Shown: positions 13,589 through 21,925 of the stretch, one piece after another | Layout of the letters: every line of letters starts with the position of its first letter | Numbering within the stretch: the first letter of the stretch is position 1 | IMG/VR virus record: IMGVR_UViG_3300035523_000031 | Location: 1 to 41,925 of that record | Direction: 5' to 3' (one strand) | DNA length: 41,925 nt | Source of the DNA: a virus | The notes under the pieces: generated by a model | Told to the model about the DNA's origin: nothing | Seen by the model: only the letters and a program-made list of their open reading frames with translations | The model's database searches: none | Position numbers and translations under genes: made by a program

Positions 13589-14586
13589 ATTATTACGAGC
13601 ACCACATCGGCGACTACGACAAGAACACCTCGCACCTCACGGCCTGCGAGGACGGGATCTACAGCCGCATGTTGCGGCGGTACTACGACACGGAGAAGCC
13701 GCTGCCGGCCGATCTCGACCGATTGTCCAGGCTGGTCCGAGCGCACACACGCGAGGAAAAAAAGGCAGTCGCTGCAGTAGCAGCCGAGTTTTTTTTCCAA
13801 GTCGGTGATGAACTGCATCAGAAAAAATGTGACGAGGTCATCGCAAACTTTCGAGCCACAGAACCCGAGCGCGAGGCCAAGAAGAAGAACGAGGACACCC
13901 GCCTCGCGCGCCATCGCGCCGAACGCGCAGAACTGTTTTTTGTCATTAACGGCGCGGGGTTACACATGCCATGGAACACGCCCATGGCCGAGTTGCGGGC
14001 CGCTGCGGAACGTATCAGGAGCGGCACGAGCGCACCTGCTGCAACGCCACCTGCAACGCCAAATCCTCGTTCACCTGCAACGCCACCTGCAACGGGAACT
14101 GCAACGCCTGCCACGGCTACCCATACACCAATCCCCACTCCCCATACACCACTCCCCAATGGTTTAAATACAGAAGGTACCTACGGTACCTCGTCCTCGC
14201 CTGCCGGCGACGACCCGGTCGACCTGGTCGGCGATGCCGTGCCACCGGCCCCCCCGCAGTGCCCGCACCTCGAGATCCTCGCCCTGTGGCGCGAGGTCCT
14301 CCCAGCCATGCCGCAGCACGACCCGAAGAAGTGGCACAAGACCCGCCGCGAGCACCTGCAGACGCGCTGGCGCGAGACCGCAGCAGAGAAAGGCTGGCGC
14401 TCGAAGGACCAGGGCCTCGCCTACTTCCGAAAGCTCTTCGCCTACGTCGGGCAAAGCCGCTTTCTCACCGGCCGCGTGCAGTCGCGCGACCCCAACAAAC
14501 CGTCGTTCGTGATCGAGCTCGAGTGGCTCATCCTGCCCAGCAACTGGGCCAAGGTGCACGAAGGCAAGTACCACGCGGAGGACTGA
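13585..14586 (+). CDS. DUF1376 replication initiator-like protein
   Basis: The 333-residue protein starts with the DUF1376 signature (NYYEHHIGDYDKNTSHLTACEDGIYSRMLRRYY), a winged-helix-like domain of phage replication proteins. Residues 145-200 are a Thr/Pro/Ala linker, and residues 230-330 a second domain (HLEILALWREVLPAMPQHD, WRSKDQGLAYFRKLFAYVGQS, LEWLILPSNWAKV) resembling helicase-loading C-terminal parts of initiators. The DNA coding for the linker holds regular repeats, as in lambda O. No DnaB- or DnaC-like gene is present, so host helicase is probably recruited. The start is a GTG overlapping the preceding stop. Confidence 0.8.
   Translation: MNYYEHHIGDYDKNTSHLTACEDGIYSRMLRRYYDTEKPLPADLDRLSRLVRAHTREEKKAVAAVAAEFFFQVGDELHQKKCDEVIANFRATEPEREAKKKNEDTRLARHRAERAELFFVINGAGLHMPWNTPMAELRAAAERIRSGTSAPAATPPATPNPRSPATPPATGTATPATATHTPIPTPHTPLPNGLNTEGTYGTSSSPAGDDPVDLVGDAVPPAPPQCPHLEILALWREVLPAMPQHDPKKWHKTRREHLQTRWRETAAEKGWRSKDQGLAYFRKLFAYVGQSRFLTGRVQSRDPNKPSFVIELEWLILPSNWAKVHEGKYHAED
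14036..14191. other. Putative replication origin (iterons, paired repeat, AT-rich patch)
   Basis: CTGCAACG occurs at 14039, 14051, 14075, 14087 and 14099, all on a 12-bp register with one position missing. Next come two near-identical 18-bp repeats starting at 14120 and 14141, then an AT-rich patch TGGTTTAAATACAG (14160-14173), then an inverted repeat of two GGTACC sites (14175-14191). This order of iterons plus AT-rich stretch inside an initiator gene matches lambda-type origins. No replication test supports it yet. Confidence 0.6.
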
Positions 14587-14589
14587 CCC

Positions 14590-15132
14590 ATGGCCACCCG
14601 ACCGAACTTCGACGAGAACGCCCACGGCTACCGCGGCGGCCGCGTCGACGACGACCCGATCTCCGACGATAAGCCCAAGCGCCTGCGCTACCCGTGCTTC
14701 GCCGGCGGCTGCCCGATGCCCGGCACGATCCTTCCGAGCGGCGGCAAGGACGGCGGCCCCGGGTCCTGCGCCTGGCACTACGGCACCAAGCCCAGCGACA
14801 TCCCGCGCGTGACACAGGTGCTGAAGGACTGGGCCTGCCTCACCTACGAGGTCAACGAAGCGCGCCGGGCGCTCACCGGCGACATCGCGGCCGATCCGAA
14901 GGCGCTGGCCGACGCCTTCACCGCCGCATGGGAGCGCCTGGAGCCACTCGTCGGCGACTGGGCCGAGCAGCTGCGCCCCGGCCCGATCCGCTCGCGCAAC
15001 CGCGCCACCGGCATCGTCAGCGACAGCCACATGCCAGAGGGCTATGCGGACTGGGCCAAGCGCCTCACCGAGTTCCTCGGTGCCCGCGTCGTCGAGGTGC
15101 TGTCGACGCACCGGGAAAGGAAGGCCGCATGA
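14590..15132 (+). CDS. Early protein with Cys/His cluster, unknown function
   Basis: The 180-residue protein has an N-terminal possible zinc site (YPCFAGGCPMPG, then GSCAWHYG) followed by a mostly helical domain (VTQVLKDWACLTYEVNEARRAL, ALADAFTAAWERLEPLVGDW). It follows the replication gene by 3 bp, so a replication or recombination role is likely, but I do not recognise the family. Confidence 0.6.
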   Translation: MATRPNFDENAHGYRGGRVDDDPISDDKPKRLRYPCFAGGCPMPGTILPSGGKDGGPGSCAWHYGTKPSDIPRVTQVLKDWACLTYEVNEARRALTGDIAADPKALADAFTAAWERLEPLVGDWAEQLRPGPIRSRNRATGIVSDSHMPEGYADWAKRLTEFLGARVVEVLSTHRERKAA

Positions 15133-15338
15133 GCGCCGTCCTGTCCTTCCTCGAGGTGCCGCACCGCGACCGGTTCGCGCCGCACGTGCGCCGGGCCCTG
15201 TGCCTGCTGGACCGGGTTGCCGACGGCGAAGACGTCTCACGGGAGGCCGTAGAGCGTGCTCTGCGCGTGACCGGGGACCTGGACGGGTCCCGTCTGGCTC
15301 ATCGGTTACGACTCGTGACTTCTGCGGAGGAGCGATGA
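15129..15338 (+). CDS. Small helical early protein, unknown function
   Basis: The 69-residue, mainly helical, basic protein (APHVRRALCLLDRVADGEDVSREAVERALRVTGD) resembles short regulatory or DNA-binding folds but has no clear match. ATGA coupling to the upstream gene. Confidence 0.58.
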   Translation: MSAVLSFLEVPHRDRFAPHVRRALCLLDRVADGEDVSREAVERALRVTGDLDGSRLAHRLRLVTSAEER

Positions 15339-15844
15339 AAAAGGCTTACGAACCCTACAGCGGATCGGTCCCTTCACGGGCGATCGAACACCTCAGGTCG
15401 CTCGGCGAAGGTGTCGAGATCCAGACCGTTCCGCTGTGCGCTGCGATCGAGGCGGATCCCAGCTGCTTCGTCGAGGCGATGAAGCGGGCCGTCGAGACCG
15501 GGCTGGTGCGCAACCGCCGCGGCACCACGCTGGGCCGGCCGTGGCTGTGGTCCATCGGCAATGGCAAGCCGCTGCCGCTGCCGCAGGACTTCGAGCCGGA
15601 TGGTCCGATCGGTCGGGCCAGCGTCGACGTGCAGGTGCGGCCTGGTCCGTTCTTTCCGGGGACCACAGAGGCGAAGGCGCCGCGGCGTGCTGCCAGCCTG
15701 GGCTACACGATCCCGACGTTCCGCGCCGCGCTGTGGTCGAACGACACGATGGTGCTGGAAGGCGCCACGGTGCTCGATGGGCGGGTGGTGCTGGACTCGC
15801 AGGAACTGGCGGCCATCAAGCGGCTGGTGGGGGCGCCATCGTGA
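15335..15844 (+). CDS. Winged-helix-like early protein, unknown function
   Basis: The 169-residue protein has an N-terminal segment (SRAIEHLRSLGEGVEIQTVPL, ADPSCFVEAMKRAVETGLVRNRR) with the layout of a winged-helix domain, then a linker and a C-terminal strand region (NDTMVLEGATVLDGRVVLDSQELAAIKRLV). It could bind DNA next to the resolvase gene. Strong TGCGGAGGAGCG site before the ATG. Confidence 0.6.
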   Translation: MKKAYEPYSGSVPSRAIEHLRSLGEGVEIQTVPLCAAIEADPSCFVEAMKRAVETGLVRNRRGTTLGRPWLWSIGNGKPLPLPQDFEPDGPIGRASVDVQVRPGPFFPGTTEAKAPRRAASLGYTIPTFRAALWSNDTMVLEGATVLDGRVVLDSQELAAIKRLVGAPS

Positions 15845-16341
15845 TCACGCTCACGCTGCCCTACCCGATCTCGGCCAACCGGTACTGGAAGCAGTTCGTG
15901 CTCGGCAAAGGCCAGAGCGCGCGGATGATGCAGGCGCCCAGCGCTGAGGCCAAGGAATACAAGCGCCAGGTGCAGAAGGCTGCCGTGCTCGCGCGTGTCG
16001 GCGCACCGATCGCCGGCCGCGTGCGCGTCGACGTGAAGCTGTACCCGCAGCGGCCGCAGGACTGGGCTCGGCGCGCGCAGCGCAACCCGCTGACCTGGGA
16101 CGACGACGTGCGCTGCCTGGACCTGGACAACGCGAACAAGGTGCTCTTCGACGCGCTGAAGGGCGTGGCCATCGAGGACGACCGCTGGGTGCGCGAGATC
16201 CACTCGCAGCGCATGGAGCCCGATGGCGAGGCGCGCGTGGTGGTGACGATCACGCCGCTCCACGTGGAACAGCCGCAGGGCGAGCTGCTGCCGCTGTCTG
16301 CGATCGAGCGCCGGATGGCGCCCGACGTGTTCGAGGTCTGA
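15841..16341 (+). CDS. rusA: RusA-family Holliday junction resolvase
   Basis: The 166-residue protein matches RusA: an N-terminal TLPYPISANRYWK and the catalytic block with D94 and D96 in LDLDN, K100 and further acids near D113-D114 (VAIEDDRWV), spacing close to the four catalytic residues of E. coli RusA. It cleaves four-way junctions, which would clear recombination intermediates from phage DNA before packaging. GTG start overlapping the upstream stop. Confidence 0.9.
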   Translation: MITLTLPYPISANRYWKQFVLGKGQSARMMQAPSAEAKEYKRQVQKAAVLARVGAPIAGRVRVDVKLYPQRPQDWARRAQRNPLTWDDDVRCLDLDNANKVLFDALKGVAIEDDRWVREIHSQRMEPDGEARVVVTITPLHVEQPQGELLPLSAIERRMAPDVFEV

Positions 16342-16345
16342 CGCG

Positions 16346-16591
16346 ATGAGATCCGGCTTCGACCGCATTGGCCGCACCGTCACGGTGGAACACGCCGTGC
16401 GGTCGTGCCTGGACAAGGTCCGCTACGGCAGCCGCAACGATGCGCGCGACCGCGCCACCAAGATCGCGCACAAGTTCCCCGACAGCAAGCCGCAGCGTCC
16501 CTACCGCTGCACGCTGTGCGGCGACTGGCACCTGACGACGAAGAACCCGGCGAGCCTGCAGATGCGCCCGAAGGGAGACCGCGCCGCATGA
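16346..16591 (+). CDS. Small Cys/His protein before terminase
   Basis: The 81-residue basic protein has a YRCTLCGDWHLTTK motif, a C-x2-C plus His knuckle that may bind zinc. It is common for small zinc-knuckle or HNH-like proteins to precede terminase genes, but the HNH catalytic set is not complete here. The stop overlaps the terminase small subunit start. Confidence 0.6.
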   Translation: MRSGFDRIGRTVTVEHAVRSCLDKVRYGSRNDARDRATKIAHKFPDSKPQRPYRCTLCGDWHLTTKNPASLQMRPKGDRAA

Positions 16592-17127
16592 CCGCGAAGA
16601 AGCCGCCTGCCGACAAGCCGCGCAAGCTCTCCCTGATGGAGGCGAAGTTCGTGCGCGAGTACCCGCTGTGCCGCGGCAACGGGACCCAGGCCGCGATCAA
16701 GGCCGGCTACAACCCGAAGCGCGCCAAGCAGTCCGCCTGGGAGCTGATGCAGCGCCCGCACGTGAAGGCGGCCATCGGCGAGGTGATCACCCGCGGCCTG
16801 TCGAAGCTGGACGTCACCGTCGACCGCGTGCTGCAGGAGCGCGCACGCCTGGCGTTCTTCGATGCCCGCAAGCTGTTCCGCCCGGACGGCACGCCGATCC
16901 CGCTGCACGAGCTGGACGACGACACGGCCGCCGCAGTGCAGGGCGTGAAGCTGGGCGGCCACTTCGAAGGGCGCGGCAAGGCGCGCAAGTTCGTCACCAC
17001 CATCGACGAATACAAGCTCCCGGCCAAGGACCCAAACCTCACCGCGCTGGACAAGTATCTCGGGCTCTATCGCGAGGAAGCGTCCAGCGTCGGCATTTTC
17101 AACATCCACCTGCACCTGAAGGACTGA
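16588..17127 (+). CDS. terS: Terminase small subunit
   Basis: The 179-residue protein has the Terminase_2 pattern: SLMEAKFVREYPLCRGNGTQAAIKAGYNPKRAKQSAWELM, a helix-turn-helix that recognises the packaging site, then VKAAIGEVI and a C-terminal oligomerisation region. It binds phage DNA and hands it to the large subunit. ATGA overlap with the preceding gene. Confidence 0.87.
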   Translation: MTAKKPPADKPRKLSLMEAKFVREYPLCRGNGTQAAIKAGYNPKRAKQSAWELMQRPHVKAAIGEVITRGLSKLDVTVDRVLQERARLAFFDARKLFRPDGTPIPLHELDDDTAAAVQGVKLGGHFEGRGKARKFVTTIDEYKLPAKDPNLTALDKYLGLYREEASSVGIFNIHLHLKD

Positions 17128-17128
17128 C

Positions 17129-17404
17129 ATGGCAACTGCAACTCCCAAGGCCACACCGGCGCCCACGAAGGCCAAGCCCCGCGGCTACTTCCTGCTGGTC
17201 GCGCGCCTGCCCGGCGAGATCGTCATGCTGCGCCGCGGCCTGTACCTGGCGCCCGACATCGAGGTGCAGGAGGTGCTGGTGCGCGACCTGAACGACATCC
17301 GCACGCGCAAGTACGTCGGCGGGTGCATCGGGCCCACGGTCGTGAAGGAGGACCGGGCGCTGTGCAAGGCGATCATCGCGGCGAGTGCAGTGGGTGCGGC
17401 GTGA
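17129..17404 (+). CDS. Small protein between terminase genes, unknown
   Basis: The 91-residue protein has a low-complexity N-terminus (Thr/Pro/Lys) and a strand-rich core (GYFLLVARLPGEIVMLRRGLYLAPDIEVQEVLVRDLND). No family recognised. It starts one base after the small terminase stop. Confidence 0.58.
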   Translation: MATATPKATPAPTKAKPRGYFLLVARLPGEIVMLRRGLYLAPDIEVQEVLVRDLNDIRTRKYVGGCIGPTVVKEDRALCKAIIAASAVGAA

Positions 17405-17637
17405 TCATCGACAACATCGTCCTGGAGCGCTCCCCGGTGCACGCCGTGGGCATCTACGTCCTGCACATCGAGGCCGGCGGCAACAAGTTCTCCGGCTACT
17501 TCGAGGCCAACATCCCAAGCTTCGTGACGTGCGTGACCGACGCTGCCAAGTATTTCGCCGTGCGCCATGGCCTGCTGAAGAACAAGGACGCGCGGGCCAC
17601 GCGCGAGATCGTCGACGTTCCGGTGCGCAGGCAATGA
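17401..17637 (+). CDS. Small protein before TerL, unknown
   Basis: The 78-residue strand-rich protein (IVLERSPVHAVGIYVLHIEAGGNKFSGYFEANI) has no recognised motif. GTG start overlapping the previous stop, stop overlapping the TerL start, so it is fixed in the packaging operon. Confidence 0.58.
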   Translation: MIIDNIVLERSPVHAVGIYVLHIEAGGNKFSGYFEANIPSFVTCVTDAAKYFAVRHGLLKNKDARATREIVDVPVRRQ

Positions 17638-19121
17638 CCGACATCGTCCAGGCCAGCACCGGCCGCCGCGTCGACTACTTCCCGCCGGGCCCGGTCGCGA
17701 AGGCCTTCATTCGCTCCGACGCGTTCGTCGCCGGCATCAAGGGCCCCATCGGCTCGGGCAAGTCGGTCGCATGCGTGATGAAATTGATCCGCAACGTGCA
17801 GAAGCAGCAGCGACTGAAGGATGGCTGGGTGCGACGGCGCACGGCCATCATCCGCAACACCTACGCCGAGCTGCGCACGACCACGATCAAGACCTGGCAC
17901 CAGTGGGTGCCGCCGTCGGTGGGGACCTACCGCGACAGCGCCCCGCCGACGCACATCATCGAGGACTCGGCCGCGAAAACGCACTGGGAGGTGCTGTTCA
18001 TCGCCCTGGACCGGCCCGACGACGTGCGCAAGCTGCTGTCGCTGGAGCTGTCGGACGCGTGGATCAACGAAGCGCGCGAGGTCCCGAAGGCAATCCTGGA
18101 CGGGCTCACGGGCCGCGTCGGTCGGTTTCCGCGGCGCGAGGAGGGCGGCTGCACCGACCCGCAGATCCTGATGGACACCAACCCGCCGGATACGGACCAC
18201 TGGTGGTATCGCCTGGCCGAGGACCCGACGCCCGAGGATACCGAAGCGATTGCCCAGCTCGAGGACCAGCTGCAGCGCATCGGCGCGCTTCGCTCCGACC
18301 AGCGCCTGTACGAGTGGTTCGCCCAGCCAGGCGGCGAGGACCCGAGCGCCGAGAACCTGCAGAACCTGCCGCCCGGCTACTACCTGAAGGCCAAGGCCAA
18401 CAAAAAACCCGAGTGGATCAAGGTGTACGTGAACGCCGAGTACGGCTTCGTGCTGGACGGCCGGCCCGTGTATCCCGAGTACCGCGACAACGTGCACTGC
18501 CGCGAGTTCACGTTCAACCCGCGCCTGGGGCTGCACGTGGGCATGGACTTCGGCCTGACCCCGGCCGCCGTGTTCGGGCAGAAGATGCCCAACGGCCAGT
18601 GGCGCAAGCACAGCGAGGTGGTGACCGAGAACATGGGCATCTTGCGCTTCGGCGACCTGGTGCAGGTGCACATCGCCACGAACTACGCGGGAGTGCACAT
18701 CGTCAGCATCACGGGCGATCCGGCCGGCAACACCCGCAACGACGACGAGCGCACCACCTTCGACCTGCTGGCCACGAAGAAGCTGATCGTGCGCCCGGCG
18801 CCCACCAACGACCCGACGCTGCGGATCGAGGCCGTGCGCACGCCGATGAATCGCATGATCGACGGCGAGCCGGGCATGCTTATCCACCCCCAATGCCGCG
18901 TATTGCGAAAAGCCTACGCCGGTGGCTACAATTACCGCCGGGTTCAAGTTGCCGGCGACGAGCGCTTCCGCGACGAGCCGGACAAGAACATCTACAGTCA
19001 CATCAGTGACGCCGATCAGTACATGATGATCGGTGGCGGCGAGGGAAAGGTCATCACTCGCCAGGAGCCCAGAAAAGACCGGCCTGCCTTTGCGATCTCC
19101 GACTACCACGTAGGAGATTGA
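17634..19121 (+). CDS. terL: Terminase large subunit (ATPase-nuclease)
   Basis: The 495-residue protein has a P-loop GPIGSGKS (G37-S44), an arginine-rich region, a Walker B-like LSLELSDAWINEARE, and a C-terminal RNase H-like nuclease with VGMDFGLTPAA and SHISDADQYM carrying catalytic acids. It pumps DNA into the capsid and cuts the concatemer. The order TerS, two small genes, TerL, connector is that of the BPP-1-like podoviruses. ATGA-type overlap with the upstream gene. Confidence 0.93.
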   Translation: MTDIVQASTGRRVDYFPPGPVAKAFIRSDAFVAGIKGPIGSGKSVACVMKLIRNVQKQQRLKDGWVRRRTAIIRNTYAELRTTTIKTWHQWVPPSVGTYRDSAPPTHIIEDSAAKTHWEVLFIALDRPDDVRKLLSLELSDAWINEAREVPKAILDGLTGRVGRFPRREEGGCTDPQILMDTNPPDTDHWWYRLAEDPTPEDTEAIAQLEDQLQRIGALRSDQRLYEWFAQPGGEDPSAENLQNLPPGYYLKAKANKKPEWIKVYVNAEYGFVLDGRPVYPEYRDNVHCREFTFNPRLGLHVGMDFGLTPAAVFGQKMPNGQWRKHSEVVTENMGILRFGDLVQVHIATNYAGVHIVSITGDPAGNTRNDDERTTFDLLATKKLIVRPAPTNDPTLRIEAVRTPMNRMIDGEPGMLIHPQCRVLRKAYAGGYNYRRVQVAGDERFRDEPDKNIYSHISDADQYMMIGGGEGKVITRQEPRKDRPAFAISDYHVGD

Positions 19122-19123
19122 GC

Positions 19124-19318
19124 ATGTCCTTCGGCAGCGCACCTGCAGCACCTCCGCTCCCCCCGCCTCCTGCGCCTCCGCCGACGATGGCGCAGGCCGA
19201 CGCGAACGCACGCGACAACGCCGACGCGTTCCGCCGGCGCCGCGGCACCCAGGCAAACATCCAATCCTCGGGCTCCGGCCCGGTCACAACTGCGGCCGCC
19301 CGGCTGCTCGGGAGCTGA
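19124..19318 (+). CDS. Small Pro-rich protein, unknown
   Basis: The 64-residue protein starts with a run of Pro/Ala (residues 7-22) and continues with a charged helix (ADANARDNADAFRRRRG). Similar short, disordered proteins sit between terminase and portal in related phages. It may be a minor virion protein. No function known. Confidence 0.58.
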   Translation: MSFGSAPAAPPLPPPPAPPPTMAQADANARDNADAFRRRRGTQANIQSSGSGPVTTAAARLLGS

Positions 19319-19322
19319 AACC

Positions 19323-19643
19323 ATGGCACGTCGCATTCGACTTGACCTGATGACTGCGGGCATTCCGCAGACCGGCAACGGCAACGCGTTCAACTGGCCC
19401 GGCGGCCGCGGCGTATTCCTGGTGGAGGCCATGACCGGCGGGACGACGGTGGGGCTGCAGTTGCAGGGCCCAGGCGGCGTTTGGTGCAACGTCATCAACT
19501 ACGCCACCACCACGGACATCGCGGTCGCAGCAACGAAGACCGCGAGTTTCGAGATCCCTGCAGGGCCGATCCGCGCCGTCGCAGGAGCGGGCACCGCGTG
19601 CGTTTGCTCGGCGATCGGCGTGCCCACCAACAGCGCCGGCTGA
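19323..19643 (+). CDS. Small structural-like protein, unknown
   Basis: The 106-residue, mostly strand-forming protein (RGVFLVEAMTGGTTVGLQLQGPGGVWCNVINY, TASFEIPAGPIRAVAGAGTAC) has a jelly-roll-like look and may be a head decoration or head-tail protein. It lies directly before the connector gene. No family recognised with confidence. Confidence 0.6.
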   Translation: MARRIRLDLMTAGIPQTGNGNAFNWPGGRGVFLVEAMTGGTTVGLQLQGPGGVWCNVINYATTTDIAVAATKTASFEIPAGPIRAVAGAGTACVCSAIGVPTNSAG

Positions 19644-19649
19644 CCGCCA

Positions 19650-21359
19650 ATGTCGGACTCCAACGCCGACGCGTGCATCCGTCTGCAGGAGCAGATGGAA
19701 TCGACCCGCAGCAACTTCGAATACCAGTGGCGCGAGGTGGCCGAGCGCGTGCGGCCGGCGTCCAACCAGTTCCGCATCGCAGTGGCCGAGGGCCAGAAGC
19801 GCGACCAGCTGGTGTTCGACGACACGGCCCCGCTCGCCCTCACGAAATTCACGGCGGCCGTGATCTCGATGTGCTTCAACCAGCAGGGCCAGTGGCACAA
19901 GCTCTCGACCGCCGACCCGCGCCTGGCCGACATGCCCGAGGTGAAGCGCTATTTCGAGCAGCTGACCGACATCCTGTTCAAGGCGCGCTACTCGCCGATG
20001 GCGAATTTCCAGAGCCAGCTGGCCGAGATGGTGATCGATGTCGGGTGCTTCGGCAACGGCGTGCTGTTCACCGATGACGTGCTGGGCATGGGCCTGCGGT
20101 ACAAGTCGATCCCGCTGGCCGAGAGCTGGGTCGCCGAGAACGGGCACGGCATCATCGACACGCACCACCGCAAGTTCCAGCTCACTGCCAAGGCCGCGGT
20201 GAGCCTGTTCGATCCGTCGCGCCTGCCGCCGGCCATCGTCGACTGCGCCGAGAAGCAGCCGCTCACGAAGTTCTGGTTCCTGCACTGCGTCGGGCCGAAC
20301 GAAGAGCGCCAGACGCGGATGCGCGACTACCGCGGCATGCAGTTCAAGAGCTGCTACATCGCCCAGGAGACGCGCACCACCGTGAGCGAAGGCGGCTATC
20401 GCACCTTCCCGTTCGCTATCCCCCGCTTCGAGACCGCGCCGAACGAGACCTATGGCCGCGGCCCGGCGATGAAGGTGCTGCGCTCGATCAAAGCCCTGAA
20501 CGAGATGAAGAAGACGATCATCCGTGCCGGGCAGCTGGTGGTCGCGCCTCCGATCATGCTGAGCGACGACGCCAGCCTGGCACCGTTCTCGATGCGCTCC
20601 AACGCGCTGAACTACGGCTACGTCGACAACCAGGGCCGGCCGATGGCGCAGGCGTTCAACTCGCAGGGCCAGGTCGACATCGGCGTGGAGCTGATGGACA
20701 AGGAACGCGAGGCGATCAACGACGCCTTCTTCGTCACCCTGTTCCGCATCCTGGTTGAGGAACCGCAGATCACCGCCACCGAGGCCATGCTGCGCGCCCA
20801 GGAGAAGGGCCAGTTGCTGCAGCCCACGATGGGCCGGATGCAGTCCGACGTCGGCGGCCCGATGGTCTCGCGCGAGCTGGACATCCTGTTCGAGATGGAC
20901 CGGGCCCGAAAGGCGCTTGGTGCTCCCGGCCTGCTTCCCGAGCCGCCGCAGGTGCTACTGGAGGCCGGCGCCGAGTACAAGGTCGAATACCAGTCGCCGC
21001 TTAACCAGGCGCAGAAGGCTGGTGCGGGCGTGGGCATCCTGAACACGATCAACGCACTGGCGCCGCTGGCCACCGCGATGGGTCCGCAGGGCGCCGCCAC
21101 CATCATGCGAATCCTGGATCCGGAGCGCACGGCGCGCGCACTGGCCGATGCGAATGGCGCTCCCGAGCGCGTGTTGCGCACGCCGGAAGAACTGGCTGCG
21201 CTCGACGAACAAGACCAGCAGGCCCAGCAGGCGCAGATGCTGCTGCAGGCCGCCCCCGTTGCTGCCGGCGCTGCCAAGGACCTCGCGCAAGCCGGCGCAC
21301 TCGCCGCGGCGGGCCCACCCGGGCAAGCGCCGCAGATCTTCGGGCAACCCGCCCAGTAA
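19650..21359 (+). CDS. Portal (head-to-tail connector, T7/BPP-1 type)
   Basis: The 569-residue protein matches the podoviral head-tail connecting family: an N-terminal FEYQWREVAERVRP, the LTKFTAAVISMCF and VIDVGCFGNGVLF segments, and a long C-terminal region ending in Gln/Ala-rich low complexity (LDEQDQQAQQAQMLLQAA). Twelve copies form the ring at the portal vertex through which DNA enters and leaves. It follows TerL as in related phages. Confidence 0.9.
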   Translation: MSDSNADACIRLQEQMESTRSNFEYQWREVAERVRPASNQFRIAVAEGQKRDQLVFDDTAPLALTKFTAAVISMCFNQQGQWHKLSTADPRLADMPEVKRYFEQLTDILFKARYSPMANFQSQLAEMVIDVGCFGNGVLFTDDVLGMGLRYKSIPLAESWVAENGHGIIDTHHRKFQLTAKAAVSLFDPSRLPPAIVDCAEKQPLTKFWFLHCVGPNEERQTRMRDYRGMQFKSCYIAQETRTTVSEGGYRTFPFAIPRFETAPNETYGRGPAMKVLRSIKALNEMKKTIIRAGQLVVAPPIMLSDDASLAPFSMRSNALNYGYVDNQGRPMAQAFNSQGQVDIGVELMDKEREAINDAFFVTLFRILVEEPQITATEAMLRAQEKGQLLQPTMGRMQSDVGGPMVSRELDILFEMDRARKALGAPGLLPEPPQVLLEAGAEYKVEYQSPLNQAQKAGAGVGILNTINALAPLATAMGPQGAATIMRILDPERTARALADANGAPERVLRTPEELAALDEQDQQAQQAQMLLQAAPVAAGAAKDLAQAGALAAAGPPGQAPQIFGQPAQ

Positions 21360-21371
21360 CAGGAGAAGACC

Positions 21372-21650
21372 ATGGAAGACACCCCCGGCCAAGGCCAAGC
21401 GACGGATCCGAACGAGAGCATCGTCGAGCGCGCTGTGCACGTCATCGAGGACGCTGCCTCGCAAGCTGAGCACGCGCTGCACGACATGGTCGCCGGCGCG
21501 CCGGCGCCGCAGCAGCCCGCGCCCGACGCGCCAGCCGCAGCACCGGCGCCCGCGCCCACCCGCGCCGAGGCGCGCGAGATGTTCAAGGCGAACCCTGGCC
21601 TGTGGTCGATCGCGACCGCAGACGGGCCGATGACGCGCGACGAATGCTGA
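21372..21650 (+). CDS. Small acidic/Pro-Ala-rich protein, unknown
   Basis: The 92-residue protein has an N-terminal helix (SIVERAVHVIEDAASQAEHALHDM), a Pro/Ala linker, and a final AREMFKANPGLWSIATADG. It sits between portal and scaffold, so an assembly role is likely, but no family is recognised. Stop overlaps the next start. Confidence 0.58.
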   Translation: MEDTPGQGQATDPNESIVERAVHVIEDAASQAEHALHDMVAGAPAPQQPAPDAPAAAPAPAPTRAEAREMFKANPGLWSIATADGPMTRDEC

Positions 21651-21925
21651 ACCCGTTCGCGCACGTACAGCGCATCCTGAAGCGGCGCAGCCACTACCGC
21701 GCCATCTTCAACGGCACACCATCAGCCGAGGCGGTTCTTGCCGACCTCAAGCGGTTCTGCCGCTGGGGCGAAAGCCCCCTGGTGGTGTCACCCGCTCACC
21801 AGCAGGTCGATCCGGTCGCCACGGGCGTGCAGATCGGACGACAGGAAGTCCTGCAGAGGATCCTGACTCACCTGCACATCGACGACGCCCATCTCATCAA
21901 CCTGAAGGAAGAGGCCAATGACTAG
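21644..21925 (+). CDS. Bbp19-like small virion/assembly protein
   Basis: The 93-residue protein resembles the small BPP-1-family protein with YRAIFNGTPSAEAVLADLKRFCRW, then a QIGRQEVLQRILTHLHID helix. The pattern of a downstream QxVLxDLxRFC and a final arginine-helix recurs in this position next to capsid genes. It probably belongs to head assembly; exact role unknown. Confidence 0.7.
   Translation: MLNPFAHVQRILKRRSHYRAIFNGTPSAEAVLADLKRFCRWGESPLVVSPAHQQVDPVATGVQIGRQEVLQRILTHLHIDDAHLINLKEEAND

Noticed and set aside
17496-19256. Minus-strand frame of 586 codons across terL
   Set aside because: The plus strand has complete terminase ATPase and nuclease motifs; the reverse frame is Arg/Val/His-rich without domains.
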